The notes under the pieces: generated by a model
Seen by the model: the letters and a program-made list of their open reading frames with translations, nothing else
Database searches by the model: none
Told to the model about the DNA's origin: nothing
Made by a program: the position numbers and the translations under genes
Origin: Calothrix sp. MO_167.B12
GTDB lineage: Bacteria; Cyanobacteriota; Cyanobacteriia; Cyanobacteriales; Nostocaceae
DNA: 36,250 nt
NCBI GenBank assembly: GCA_030066045.1
Contig: JASJCJ010000036.1
Location: 1 to 36,250 of the forward strand
Reading direction: 5' to 3'
Shown here: in pieces, positions 15,935 through 24,989 of the stretch
Numbering within the stretch: the first letter of the stretch is position 1
How the letters are laid out: every line of letters begins with the position of its first letter

Positions 15935-16990
15935 ATGACAAGATTTTTATCTCTTCAAAATTTTATTTATAAATATAGACAACGATACATTCTCGGGTTA
16001 TTTTTCTGTCTGGCTGCTCTAATAGCTGTGAGCATTACAACCCTTCAAGAACAATCTGTCAATTCTCCTGTGAAGTCAGAGAGTAATTTAGTCGCATTTG
16101 CTGCGGAACCAATTCAACCCATTCCCCTGAAAGTAGAACTAGATTCCAGAAAAGTTGAGCTTGGCAAAAAACTGTTTCATGAACCCAGGCTCTCTAGCAA
16201 TAACAGTATGTCTTGTGCAACCTGCCATATTCTGGAAAAAGGAGGTACAGAAAGGCTCCCTACTTCTAAGGGCATGAATGGACATCAATTATCTTTGAAT
16301 TCACCCACCGTGTTCAATAGTGGTTTTAACTCACGACAACTATGGGATGGAAGTGTAGAAACTTTAGAAGATCAGATTGATGGTCCGATTTTGAAAGTAG
16401 GAGAAATGGGTGGTGCTAGTTGGTCAGATATAGTTAGAAAGCTAAAGCAAGATTCTGAATATGCTGCCACCTTTAAAAGAATTTATGCAGATGGGATGAA
16501 CCGTAATAACATAAAAGATGCAATTGCTACCTTTGAACGTTCTTTGTACACTCCCAATGCACCATTTGACAAATATCTGCGGGGGGATGAAGACGCTATT
16601 TCAAAAGAAGCTAAAGAAGGATATAACTTGTTCAAGTCCTATGGTTGTGTAACCTGTCATCAGGGAATGTTAGTTGGTGGTAATATGTTCCAAAAATTTG
16701 GAATTTTTGGTAACTACTTTGCCGATCGCGGTAATGTGGTTAAATCTGATTTGGGACGCTATAACGTCACCAAAAATGAACAAGATCGTCATGTATTTAA
16801 GGTTCCCAGTTTGCGTAATATTATGCTCACCGCTCCTTATCTTCATGATGGTAATGCAAAAACATTGGATGAAGCAATTAAGTTAATGGCTAAATATCAG
16901 CTAGGAGTCGAAATTCCTCAGAAGGATGTTGATTTAATCATGAAATTCCTAATTACATTGACAGGTGAATACGAAGGAAAACCCTTGTAA
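15935..16990 (+). CDS. Di-haem cytochrome c peroxidase (MauG/CcpA type)
   Basis: This 351-residue exported protein reduces hydrogen peroxide with electrons from a c-type cytochrome, or acts as a MauG-like oxidase. An N-terminal membrane anchor or signal lies at about 18-36. The two haem-attachment motifs are CATCH at 94-98 and CVTCH at 238-242, and the conserved PYLHDG is at 301-306. The length and spacing match the bacterial CcP family. It precedes the sensor operon by 223 bp, with a hairpin repeat between, so it may be transcribed apart. A link to the haem sensor downstream is plausible but only inferred. Confidence 0.93.
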   Translation: MTRFLSLQNFIYKYRQRYILGLFFCLAALIAVSITTLQEQSVNSPVKSESNLVAFAAEPIQPIPLKVELDSRKVELGKKLFHEPRLSSNNSMSCATCHILEKGGTERLPTSKGMNGHQLSLNSPTVFNSGFNSRQLWDGSVETLEDQIDGPILKVGEMGGASWSDIVRKLKQDSEYAATFKRIYADGMNRNNIKDAIATFERSLYTPNAPFDKYLRGDEDAISKEAKEGYNLFKSYGCVTCHQGMLVGGNMFQKFGIFGNYFADRGNVVKSDLGRYNVTKNEQDRHVFKVPSLRNIMLTAPYLHDGNAKTLDEAIKLMAKYQLGVEIPQKDVDLIMKFLITLTGEYEGKPL

Positions 16991-17049
16991 ATCACATCTT
17001 GCACCACATGATTATTGCGAAAATCATCGCCTGTAACCCTTATTATTTT

Positions 17050-17101
17050 GTAGGGTGGGCAATGCCCACCTTACCCTGATTGAGAAGGTGCAAGATATGT
17101 G
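17050..17101 (+). repeat. Full copy of GTGGGC/GCCCAC interspersed repeat
   Basis: GTAGGGTGGGCAATGCCCAC forms a hairpin, followed by a tail ending AGAAGGTGCAAGATATGTG. The tail is shared with 5803-5842 and the hairpin with 922-946. Confidence 0.75.
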
Positions 17102-17213
17102 GTAATTGCTGTTCTGAAGACAATTATTAACGACAATAGAACCCAAAATATTCAGATAGATAATTCTAAATTATTGAACAATGTTATCATCTTGCTCAAT
17201 TGGGTAGGTAAAA

Positions 17214-18674
17214 ATGGCATATTTCCAAAATTGGAGATTATTTGATAAACTTCAATTACTTACTTCAAATAATCAAAAAATAATTATAAATGGCAGCATA
17301 TTGCTCGCTTTGCTAATTTCGTTTTTCTTGATTAGTAAGAGTTTGTATGTTGATTTTAATCAGTACCAGCAATATTATGATGCCATCGGTGAATTTCGAG
17401 AAGTAGACTTGACTTTTAATCGAGAACTTCTCAAATCAAGGTACGAACTATTTGCTAATTACGATCCATTGGTGAGAAGTTTAGCTAAAAAGAAAGCTAT
17501 TCAAAAAAAATTACAAAAAATCCCGAATTTTGTTACCCATCACGAAAAGCAAAAAATCGAACTTATTTTGAAAGAAATAAGAGCTGTAATTGCCAAGAAA
17601 GAGGATTTGCATGAACGATTCAAAACTCAGAATGCATTACTGAAAAATTCTCTGCGTTACTTACCTATTCTCACAGATAATTTGGAAAAAAAACTTGATG
17701 CTAAAGAACAAACAATAAGATTGGCACAGGGGCAAATTGATACCTTAAAAAACACACTCAATAGTTTAATTCGTAATCTCCTACTCTACAATATTGCTGT
17801 TGATAAAAAGCTGACCTTGAATATTGATAACTTAATGAGTAAATTCTCTCAGCTCCAGCTCCAGTATGAACTCACTGAAGATGAATTTCCCAGTCAATTA
17901 GTCAAAGCTCATGCCAACGTTATTCTAACTACAAAACCTAAAATTGAGGAATTAACTACCCAATTATTACAATCATTGGAACAAAATACTAAGGCTTTAG
18001 AAGCAACAGTTGAAAGCAGCTATCAACAAGCGGCTGTAATTGTCAATCAATATCGTTTACTTACCTGTGGCTGGTTTCTCATGCTGCTGATTTTAGTGAA
18101 CTATTTATTAATAAAAAGAAAACGTTGGGTAGATCCAGAGTTTTCCAAATATAAAAAGCAAGTAGGAGAAATTGCAGCAGCGCTGGAGGGAATGTCAACA
18201 AGCGTCAATAGTTCATCTGATGCAGAAGAGGCTACTGGGCTAGTCAACTTATGGGAACGTGAGGATGAATTGGGACAACTAGCAAGAGGGGTCAGGGAAA
18301 TAGCAACACAAGCTAATAAAAGGTCAATTGTGACTATAGATGAATCATCAGCCTCTCTTCGCGCTCGTTTAACTTTGTTAACAAAAAATCGGAAGAATTT
18401 TATCAGTCCCCTAACTTTAGAGCAGTTAGAAATTATAATCGGTGATGCTTTAGATAACTGGAACTGTAAAATGATTGATTTTCAAGGTAGTTTGGAACAA
18501 GTGCAGATCCTGTTTACTTATCCACCACAAATTCAGCTATCCCAATTAGTCACTCATCTGAAAACTGTCTCAGCTGCTTACTTCTATGAAAAGTTGCAAG
18601 ATATTATGGAAAACACTGACGAGGTGAGCCAGATTTGGTGCGATTCTTCTTCTATCACTAGTTGTGAAGGGTAA
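17214..18674 (+). CDS. Helical (DAHL-like) membrane sensor with HAMP-like and degenerate IS200 TnpA-like domain
   Basis: This 486-residue protein has TM1 at about 22-42, an all-helical extracytoplasmic region at 43-280 (two long hairpins; EVDLTFNRELLKSRYELFANYDPLV is typical of DAHL ligand-binding sensors), TM2 at 282-300 and a HAMP-like segment at 318-368 with DELGQL. Residues ~383-486 resemble IS200/IS605 TnpA (Y1 transposase): LTLLTKNRKNF, WNCKMIDFQG, then LFTYPPQIQLSQLVTHLKTV and IWCDSSSITSCEG. The HUH motif, normally DHVHLL, is EQVQIL (428-433), and the protein stops before the helix that would carry the catalytic tyrosine. It should not be a transposase; a binding or dimerisation role is inferred. 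It is gene 1 of a four-gene unit, 6 bp before gene 2. Confidence 0.8.
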   Translation: MAYFQNWRLFDKLQLLTSNNQKIIINGSILLALLISFFLISKSLYVDFNQYQQYYDAIGEFREVDLTFNRELLKSRYELFANYDPLVRSLAKKKAIQKKLQKIPNFVTHHEKQKIELILKEIRAVIAKKEDLHERFKTQNALLKNSLRYLPILTDNLEKKLDAKEQTIRLAQGQIDTLKNTLNSLIRNLLLYNIAVDKKLTLNIDNLMSKFSQLQLQYELTEDEFPSQLVKAHANVILTTKPKIEELTTQLLQSLEQNTKALEATVESSYQQAAVIVNQYRLLTCGWFLMLLILVNYLLIKRKRWVDPEFSKYKKQVGEIAAALEGMSTSVNSSSDAEEATGLVNLWEREDELGQLARGVREIATQANKRSIVTIDESSASLRARLTLLTKNRKNFISPLTLEQLEIIIGDALDNWNCKMIDFQGSLEQVQILFTYPPQIQLSQLVTHLKTVSAAYFYEKLQDIMENTDEVSQIWCDSSSITSCEG

Positions 18675-18680
18675 AAAGTT

Positions 18681-21236
18681 GTGGTACTAATAAATCGGTT
18701 CAGCATTAAGTCCAAACTTATGGCTCTGCTCTTGGGGGTTAGCCTGGGTTCACTTCTAGCATCGGGAATTTTAAGTTGGTGGCGATTTAAAAATACCGTT
18801 GAGTCGCGAGTATTTCAACAACTCACCAGTGTCAGAGTTTCTAAGAGTAATCAAATTGAATCTTATATTCAAAGTCTACGCAACCACGTAGAAACTCTAA
18901 GTGAAGATTCCATGATAATTTCCGCCATGATTGAATTTAATTCAGCCTATAAAGAACTCCAAGACGAGGTTATTCCCGGGGAGTGGCGTGAAAAAATTGC
19001 AGCTTACTATCGTCAGGAATTTTTCCCCAGACTCTCCAAAAATATCCCCGGAGAGCAGGTTTTAACAAACTACCGTCCCACAGAACAAACGGAACAGTAT
19101 CTCCAGTATCACTATATTGCTAATAATTCTTTTCCAGTTGGAGAAAAGAATAAGCTAGATGATGCTAAAGATGGAAGCGACTATAGTAAATTCCATCAAA
19201 AATACCATCCCATTTTCCGCAATATATCCCAAAAATTTGGCTACTACGACCTATTTTTAATTGATTATAAAACTGGGGAAATTGTATATTCAGTTGAAAA
19301 AGAAACCGATTATGCTAGCAGTTTAGAGCGAGGAGCATATCGACGTAGCAACTTAGCAAAAATATTTGCAGCAGTAAAGGATAATCCCGGTAAAGGTTTT
19401 GTCCAAGTCGTAGATTTTAAGCCCTATGCACCCTCCTATGGGGTTCCTGCTGCCTTCTTTGCAGCCCCCATCTATAATGGTCCCCATATTGTGGGAGTTT
19501 TAGCAGTGCAATTTCCGGTTGACAAGGTCAACGAGATTTTAACAGTAGAACAAAATTGGGATGGTTTAGGAAAAACTGGAGAGATTTATCTAGTGGGTTC
19601 GGATTTACTGATGCGCTCGGTTTCTCGATTTTTAATCGAAGATCCCAAAGGATATGAAGCTAAATTACGCCAATCAGGATTATCTAATCGCACTATTGCT
19701 TTAATCAAACAATTAAACAGTTCAATTTTACTCCAACCAGTTAATACTAAAGCTGCTCAATCAGCTATTGCTGGGGTTTCAGGCACTACAATTGTCAATG
19801 ACTATCGGGGAATTGAGGTACTCAGTTCCCATGGGAAACTGAAGATTCAAGGACTAGAATGGGGAATTCTCGCGGAGATAGATAGTTCGGAAGCATTTGC
19901 ACCTTTGTATGACTTGCAAACATATCTGATTATTTTGGCTGCAATTATCATCCTCCTAATTATTGGTTTTTCTAATTTGGTATCACAAAGCTTCCTCAAA
20001 CCGATTCAAATCCTAATTAATGCAGCGGATCGAGTCAAGCAGGGTCAGCATGATGTAGAACTAAGGCTGAATAGACAAGATGAATTGGGGGAGTTAGAGC
20101 AAGCCTTTAATAGTATTGTGAATGACATACAAATCCAAAGCAAATTGGTTCAGCAAAAGAAACGTGATAACAATGCCCTGCTGTTGAATTTTTTACCCGA
20201 TACTGTGGTGGCAAGAATCAAACAAGGGGAACAACAGATAATTGATTCTGTTTCCCAAGCAACAATATTATTTGCCAGAATTGTTGGTCTCTCCCACTTG
20301 TCCGCACATAAGCAAAACAACGAAATATTAGTAATTTTCAGTCAATTAATCAATGCTTTTGACGAAAATGCCGCACAATATGGAGTTAGCAAACAAAATA
20401 CCATTGGGGACAATTATGTTACTGTTTGTGGTTTGTCCAGAGCCTATTTAGACCATACAGAGCGCACAGTAAAATTTGCCTTACAAATGCTGGAAACTGT
20501 TGATGCTATTAATGAAAAACATCAAGTTGATTTAAGCTTGCAGATTGCCATCCATGCCGGTCCTTTGATGGCGGGTATTATTGGTACTGAGAACTTTGCT
20601 TACCAGATTTGGGGTGAAACAACAAATATTGCCGCTAACCTGGCTACTAAAGTTGCCTGGAACAGCATTGTAGTCACTTTACCAGTTTATGAACTCTTAT
20701 CAGACCAATATTTGTTTGTCAAGTACCAATCTATTGCAGCAGGGGATCTGGGAGAACTGACAACTTGGATGCTTTTTACACCAATGGGAAGGTTCTCAAG
20801 ACAGGTGGCTTTGGTTCAGACTTCATTTACCCAATTGTTATCCCAAGGCGACTCAACTGCCAAACTATTTTATCACCGACTCTTTGAAGTCGCTCCAGAA
20901 ACTCGTCCCATGTTTAAGGGAGATATGGCACTACAGCGCATAAAATTAATGGAAGCACTGCAAATTGCAGTTAATGGTTTGAGCAACTTGGAGAAGATTT
21001 TACCAATAATACAAGATTTGGGTCGCAAACATGGCAGCTATGGTGTCAAAGAAGAACAATATGAAAGCTTTGCTAGGGTGTTAATTTGGACTTTAGAACA
21101 GAAACTGGGTCAAGATTTTACCCCGGAAGTCAAAGCAGCTTGGGTGTCAGCATCTACTTTACTCATTGGTGTGATGAAAGAAGCAGCTACCTCAACAGCG
21201 AAACACAATATACACCCCGTAGCTGTAGAATCTTAG
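18681..21236 (+). CDS. Cache-HAMP-class III (pseudo)cyclase-globin protein
   Basis: This 851-residue protein has TM1 at 14-33, a periplasmic Cache-type sensor at about 35-410 (GLGKTGEIYLVGSDLLMRS), TM2 at 413-432, HAMP at 433-487, a class III nucleotide cyclase domain at 500-700 and a C-terminal globin at about 704-840. The cyclase has lost key residues: first metal Asp is R533 (FARIVG for FADIVG), the substrate Lys is N573, and the transition-state Arg is N653. D577 and N649 remain. The globin keeps CD1 F745, a Gln at the E7 position (Q752) and the proximal H784 in LGRKHGSYGV, so haem binding is likely. GTG 18681 follows GAAGG. It probably senses O2, NO or haem redox and signals by conformation rather than by cAMP. 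Confidence 0.87.
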   Translation: MVLINRFSIKSKLMALLLGVSLGSLLASGILSWWRFKNTVESRVFQQLTSVRVSKSNQIESYIQSLRNHVETLSEDSMIISAMIEFNSAYKELQDEVIPGEWREKIAAYYRQEFFPRLSKNIPGEQVLTNYRPTEQTEQYLQYHYIANNSFPVGEKNKLDDAKDGSDYSKFHQKYHPIFRNISQKFGYYDLFLIDYKTGEIVYSVEKETDYASSLERGAYRRSNLAKIFAAVKDNPGKGFVQVVDFKPYAPSYGVPAAFFAAPIYNGPHIVGVLAVQFPVDKVNEILTVEQNWDGLGKTGEIYLVGSDLLMRSVSRFLIEDPKGYEAKLRQSGLSNRTIALIKQLNSSILLQPVNTKAAQSAIAGVSGTTIVNDYRGIEVLSSHGKLKIQGLEWGILAEIDSSEAFAPLYDLQTYLIILAAIIILLIIGFSNLVSQSFLKPIQILINAADRVKQGQHDVELRLNRQDELGELEQAFNSIVNDIQIQSKLVQQKKRDNNALLLNFLPDTVVARIKQGEQQIIDSVSQATILFARIVGLSHLSAHKQNNEILVIFSQLINAFDENAAQYGVSKQNTIGDNYVTVCGLSRAYLDHTERTVKFALQMLETVDAINEKHQVDLSLQIAIHAGPLMAGIIGTENFAYQIWGETTNIAANLATKVAWNSIVVTLPVYELLSDQYLFVKYQSIAAGDLGELTTWMLFTPMGRFSRQVALVQTSFTQLLSQGDSTAKLFYHRLFEVAPETRPMFKGDMALQRIKLMEALQIAVNGLSNLEKILPIIQDLGRKHGSYGVKEEQYESFARVLIWTLEQKLGQDFTPEVKAAWVSASTLLIGVMKEAATSTAKHNIHPVAVES

Positions 21237-21290
21237 TGATAATTATTTGCCTATTTTTACTGATTTACAACTAATTATTGAAACATCATT

Positions 21291-22865
21291 ATGGATCGGT
21301 CAATCTTAATATGGGGATTGGTGATTATCCTCGGGGTTCCATTCCTGGCTCTAATTTTATTAGAGTGCATTCGCTTTATGGAACAACGCCAGAGTTTGCT
21401 CACCCCCGTATTACGTAACCTCTGGAGATATGTTTTACCTCTGGTGGCGATTTTGGCGGTAATGAGACAGCTATTGCGGCTAGAAGCCACTGCACTACCC
21501 GTGAGGCTTGTAGAGACTGGTGTTTGGCTTGCTACTATTGTCACATTCCTTTCTTTGATCAACGCTGTTTTAACTACAAAGGCAGCTAAATCCGGTACAT
21601 TTCAGTTTCAGGTTCCCAATCTATTTTTCCAAGCCATTCGGGCTGGTGTGATTCTGCTACTGTTAGCTCAATTGCTCGGTAGCACCTGGCAGATAAATGT
21701 AGGAGGAATAGTTCAGGCATTGGGGGTAGGATCTTTAGTTATTGCTTTAGCACTCCAAGATACCTTCAGCAGCCTAGTTTCAGGTTTACTGCTGCTATTA
21801 GATAGACCGTTTAAAATTGGAGATTGGATTGAATTTGACGGCACAAAAGGTTATGTTGTCGAGCAAAACTGGCGATCTGTCACCTTAAGTCATCCAGGAT
21901 GGGAAAAAACCATCGTTGTTCCTAATGGGGTATTAGCCCGTGCCAAAATTGATAATTTTGGTCAGGAAGGGATTTGGAGGAGGGTTACTGTGAGCTTTTC
22001 CTATGACGATCCTCCCAATCGAGTGTTGTCAGCCCTAGAAAGTATTTTTCCAGGCTTGGATAGGGATACTAATCCCAACGCCAGACTGACCTATCCAAAG
22101 CTCTATGCATCAATTGACTCTTTTGGAGACTCTGGGATTAATTACTCAATTTGGTTTAAGAAAATACCTGCTCTAGGGGACTTACCTGTTTTGAATGCCC
22201 TGATGTCACGGATTTACTCTATGGCAAAACGTCAAGGCTTTACCATACCTTATCCGATCGCAATACAGTATAACCTAGACCTAAAGGCAGGAATTCCCAC
22301 TAAAATCCCGAACCAACTGGAAAACCGCCACGAGGAAATTTTCACCTTTTTGCGATCGCTTTCTTACCTCTCCTACTTTAATTCCACAGTTCTAGAAACC
22401 TTGGCAGAGCAGGTGACTTTAAAGGATTATGCCCTTGGCGAACTGATCGTTCAAGCAGGAGAACCAGATGAGGGGCTTTACATTTTGCTACAAGGACGCG
22501 TCAAGCTTTTTGTCGAAGATATCCATGGCGAAGGCAAAGAAGTTTATCGTCTCTCGGCAGGTGACTTTTTTGGCGAGATGGCACTTCTACCAGGGGAATT
22601 GAGTCCTGTATCTGTCATAGCTCTGAATGATGTTCAAGTTCTGATTATTACACACTCTTTGGCTCAGAACCTGATTGATAGTAACCCCAAATTTGCTCAG
22701 GAGATGAATCAGTATATTGAGGAACGTAAACGATCTGTATATTTGGCTCAGGGCTTAGAGAAGATATCCCCAGAGAATGTAGAGAAGGCAAATAGGAATG
22801 ATGCTCAAAAACTGCCTTCACTGCTATCACAACTCACTTCAGATTCACCGCTCATTCAGGATTAA
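21291..22865 (+). CDS. MscS-family channel with C-terminal cyclic-nucleotide-binding domain
   Basis: This 524-residue protein has four or so membrane helices (about 5-27, 45-63, 72-94, 113-131) before the pore-lining MscS helix at 138-170, then the MscS beta domain (PFKIGDWIEFDGTKGYVVEQ) and an alpha/beta region to about 330. Residues 350-480 are a cNMP-binding domain: GELIVQAGEPDEGLYILLQG and the cassette FGEMALLPGELSPVSV at 427-442. The Arg that normally holds the cyclic phosphate is S438, so canonical cAMP binding is doubtful. Its position after the pseudo-cyclase suggests it is the output of the system. The 54-bp gap to gene 2 is compatible with one operon. Confidence 0.9.
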   Translation: MDRSILIWGLVIILGVPFLALILLECIRFMEQRQSLLTPVLRNLWRYVLPLVAILAVMRQLLRLEATALPVRLVETGVWLATIVTFLSLINAVLTTKAAKSGTFQFQVPNLFFQAIRAGVILLLLAQLLGSTWQINVGGIVQALGVGSLVIALALQDTFSSLVSGLLLLLDRPFKIGDWIEFDGTKGYVVEQNWRSVTLSHPGWEKTIVVPNGVLARAKIDNFGQEGIWRRVTVSFSYDDPPNRVLSALESIFPGLDRDTNPNARLTYPKLYASIDSFGDSGINYSIWFKKIPALGDLPVLNALMSRIYSMAKRQGFTIPYPIAIQYNLDLKAGIPTKIPNQLENRHEEIFTFLRSLSYLSYFNSTVLETLAEQVTLKDYALGELIVQAGEPDEGLYILLQGRVKLFVEDIHGEGKEVYRLSAGDFFGEMALLPGELSPVSVIALNDVQVLIITHSLAQNLIDSNPKFAQEMNQYIEERKRSVYLAQGLEKISPENVEKANRNDAQKLPSLLSQLTSDSPLIQD

Positions 22866-22870
22866 ATATC

Positions 22871-23962
22871 ATGCATCAATGGTACTGTAAGATTCTTATC
22901 CTTTTGACGGTAATTTTGACAGCTTGCGACAATCAAGTACAACAATCTGATATTAAGGGAAATGCTAATCAGGATTTAAATGATCCCTACGCTCAGTTTA
23001 CCCAGTCAATCAATTTATCAGAGCCGCAGCCACAAAAATTTGAAATAGATGCCCAATCAAGAGCCAAACAAAAAACTAAAAGTAAAAATGAAATCAAACT
23101 GCCTCAAGTTAAACCCTTAGAGATTGAAGGCAATATAGTAATTGCCGGCGATGCTACAATTGAGCCTTTAAATGAGTTGATTTATGAGCGTTTTGTTCAG
23201 CAAGGCTATGCAGGAACCATCGACTTGAATGGCATTGGTGCCACTTCTGCAATCAAACTCTTCTGCGAGCAGGAAAATTTCGATCTAGTGACTATTACCC
23301 GTGCCCTGAAACAGGATGAGATAGTGGCTTGTGGGGCTAAAGGTCATCAGCCAATTGGATTCCGGATTGGCAAAGATGCTTTGATGGTTGTGGTCAACTA
23401 CCAAGATACTTTTGTCAAGAAAGTGACAATGGCACAATTAGCAGCCATCTTGAGCAGTGAAACATGGTCTAATGTTAATCCCAACTGGCCCAATCAGCCA
23501 ATTGAACGAATCCTACTTAATCCTTCTTCTGCGGCCTTCAATCTAATCTTAGAAAGGACTTTCTCAAAAAACTCACGGTTAACTGTTAACTCCCTAAATA
23601 CGAAGTTCTATAAAAATTATGAATCGATTATTCAAAACCTGAGTAATATCCGCTATGGAGTTGGCATACTCAGTAATTCTAGTTATCAATCTGCATCTAG
23701 AACATTAAGAGCAATTTCTCTCGATGGTGTTGCTGCTAGCTCTGAAACAGTCAAAAGTGGAAACTATCCATTAAGTCGGACTTTATTTATATATACCGAT
23801 GTGAATCGATTAAAGGAGAAGCCTCAAGTAAGTGCCTTTATTAACTTTTACCTTACCCATGTGAATGAAGAAATTGAGAAAACAGGACTGTTTGCCATCG
23901 ATCAACAGGAACTAAATCAATCGAAAAGAAAATGGTTACAAGTGATGGATCTTCAACCGTAA
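22871..23962 (+). CDS. PstS-like substrate-binding lipoprotein
   Basis: This 363-residue protein has a lipobox, ILTAC, with C19 as the lipidated residue, then a disordered Q/K-rich linker to about residue 85. The rest resembles a phosphate-type periplasmic binding protein: IVIAGDATIEPLNELIYERF, LNGIGATSAIKLFCEQENFD, GKDALMVVVNYQDTFVKKVT, and WPNQPIERILLNPSSAAFN. The usual SGT loop that holds phosphate is SAA here, so the ligand may differ. No ABC permease or ATPase is present, so it is likely a sensor or adaptor to the membrane partners. It begins 5 bp after the channel stop, with AGGA before the ATG. Confidence 0.82.
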   Translation: MHQWYCKILILLTVILTACDNQVQQSDIKGNANQDLNDPYAQFTQSINLSEPQPQKFEIDAQSRAKQKTKSKNEIKLPQVKPLEIEGNIVIAGDATIEPLNELIYERFVQQGYAGTIDLNGIGATSAIKLFCEQENFDLVTITRALKQDEIVACGAKGHQPIGFRIGKDALMVVVNYQDTFVKKVTMAQLAAILSSETWSNVNPNWPNQPIERILLNPSSAAFNLILERTFSKNSRLTVNSLNTKFYKNYESIIQNLSNIRYGVGILSNSSYQSASRTLRAISLDGVAASSETVKSGNYPLSRTLFIYTDVNRLKEKPQVSAFINFYLTHVNEEIEKTGLFAIDQQELNQSKRKWLQVMDLQP

Positions 23963-24315
23963 TTAACCCGCAATTCATTGCAGAGCAAGAAAAAACAGCA
24001 AACCAGGGTTTTCAGGGTGATGTATTTGATCCCTCACTTAATTGACAAGCCTCGGTCACGAATGTGTCTTCTCTACTCTCCCGAAGGGAGTTGATATGAA
24101 AAATATTGTGATTCCGAATTTTTACGTAAACTATCACAAAATAAATATGAATAAAACTGTATTTTTATCATTCATGTAGGCTAGATAAATAATCTATAAT
24201 TATGCAGCATCGACAAAATCAAGTGCTAAAAATAAAAGCTGATTTCCCTGATGTTTGTTTACAGAGAATACAGGGAAACATAGAGATAATAAATTAAAAA
24301 TTACTTGTAAAAAAA
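23963..24315. other. Intergenic region after the four-gene sensor unit
   Basis: No gene is seen. A short CTCCC-GAA-GGGAG hairpin at about 24080-24092 could end the operon, but no U-tract follows. The rest is AT-rich. Confidence 0.4.
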
Positions 24316-24867
24316 ATGATACGTAATAGCATCTACCCATCCATCAACTCTGCAAATCAGCGTTACAAACAGAGTACTTTCACAAAAAAGTATAGAAATG
24401 TCATGGAATCACTAGTTTTAGAGGAAGTGGAAGCACAAATTCAATCTATACCTCAAAAAACTGCTAAACATATCAAGCCTTCTGAAGTAGCTGCCTATGC
24501 ATTGAATCGTTTGCCAGGACTTTATGCTACTGGTAAGCGGGGGTGGCAAAAACAGTGGCATAAAGGTAAAACAGAGTTGCATCCCAAAATAACTGCATCT
24601 GTACGTCAAGGGATTATAGCTGTACAAAGAGATCTATTACGCAGCGATATTCCGATTAATTTTGATGACGAACAAACTTCTCAAGAAGCTTTGCAAAATA
24701 TAAAAGTGTTACTCCAAAGAGATGATATTTCCTGGAAGAATGTTGTTAATATCATGGAGCAAACTTTATTAGAGACCCTACGAGGTAAAGTGACTTGGCG
24801 TAAAAGTGGTCGCTCTGATGATGAAGTATTTGATTGGGAGCAATATCCCCAACATCAAAGTAGTTAA
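24316..24867 (+). CDS. ComFB-family protein (cyclic dinucleotide receptor family)
   Basis: This 183-residue protein matches the late competence ComFB family: from M30, MESLVLEEVEAQIQSIPQKT, then IKPSEVAAYALNRLPGLYAT, which is the family signature, and a helical C-terminus. ComFB-type proteins in cyanobacteria (CdgR) bind cyclic dinucleotides and affect cell size and motility. The N-terminal 29 residues are basic and variable, so the start could be either ATG 24316 or M30. It is a single gene. A cyclic dinucleotide role next to a degenerate cyclic-mononucleotide system is only a neighbourhood observation. Confidence 0.82.
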   Translation: MIRNSIYPSINSANQRYKQSTFTKKYRNVMESLVLEEVEAQIQSIPQKTAKHIKPSEVAAYALNRLPGLYATGKRGWQKQWHKGKTELHPKITASVRQGIIAVQRDLLRSDIPINFDDEQTSQEALQNIKVLLQRDDISWKNVVNIMEQTLLETLRGKVTWRKSGRSDDEVFDWEQYPQHQSS

Positions 24868-24924
24868 GTTTGGAGCTGACTGTATTTATAAGTATTAATA
24901 CTTGTATTTAATTATATAAATTAT

Positions 24925-24969
24925 ACCACCTTACGGCGATCTCCCAAGGGAGCCTTGCCTGAAGGTGGT
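24925..24969. repeat. Imperfect palindrome after the ComFB gene
   Basis: ACCACCTT (24925-24932) and AAGGTGGT (24962-24969) flank an inner CTCCC/GGGAG hairpin. It may be a terminator-like structure or a short repeat. Confidence 0.5.
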
Positions 24970-24989
24970 TGTTTCATGCGATCGCTAAC

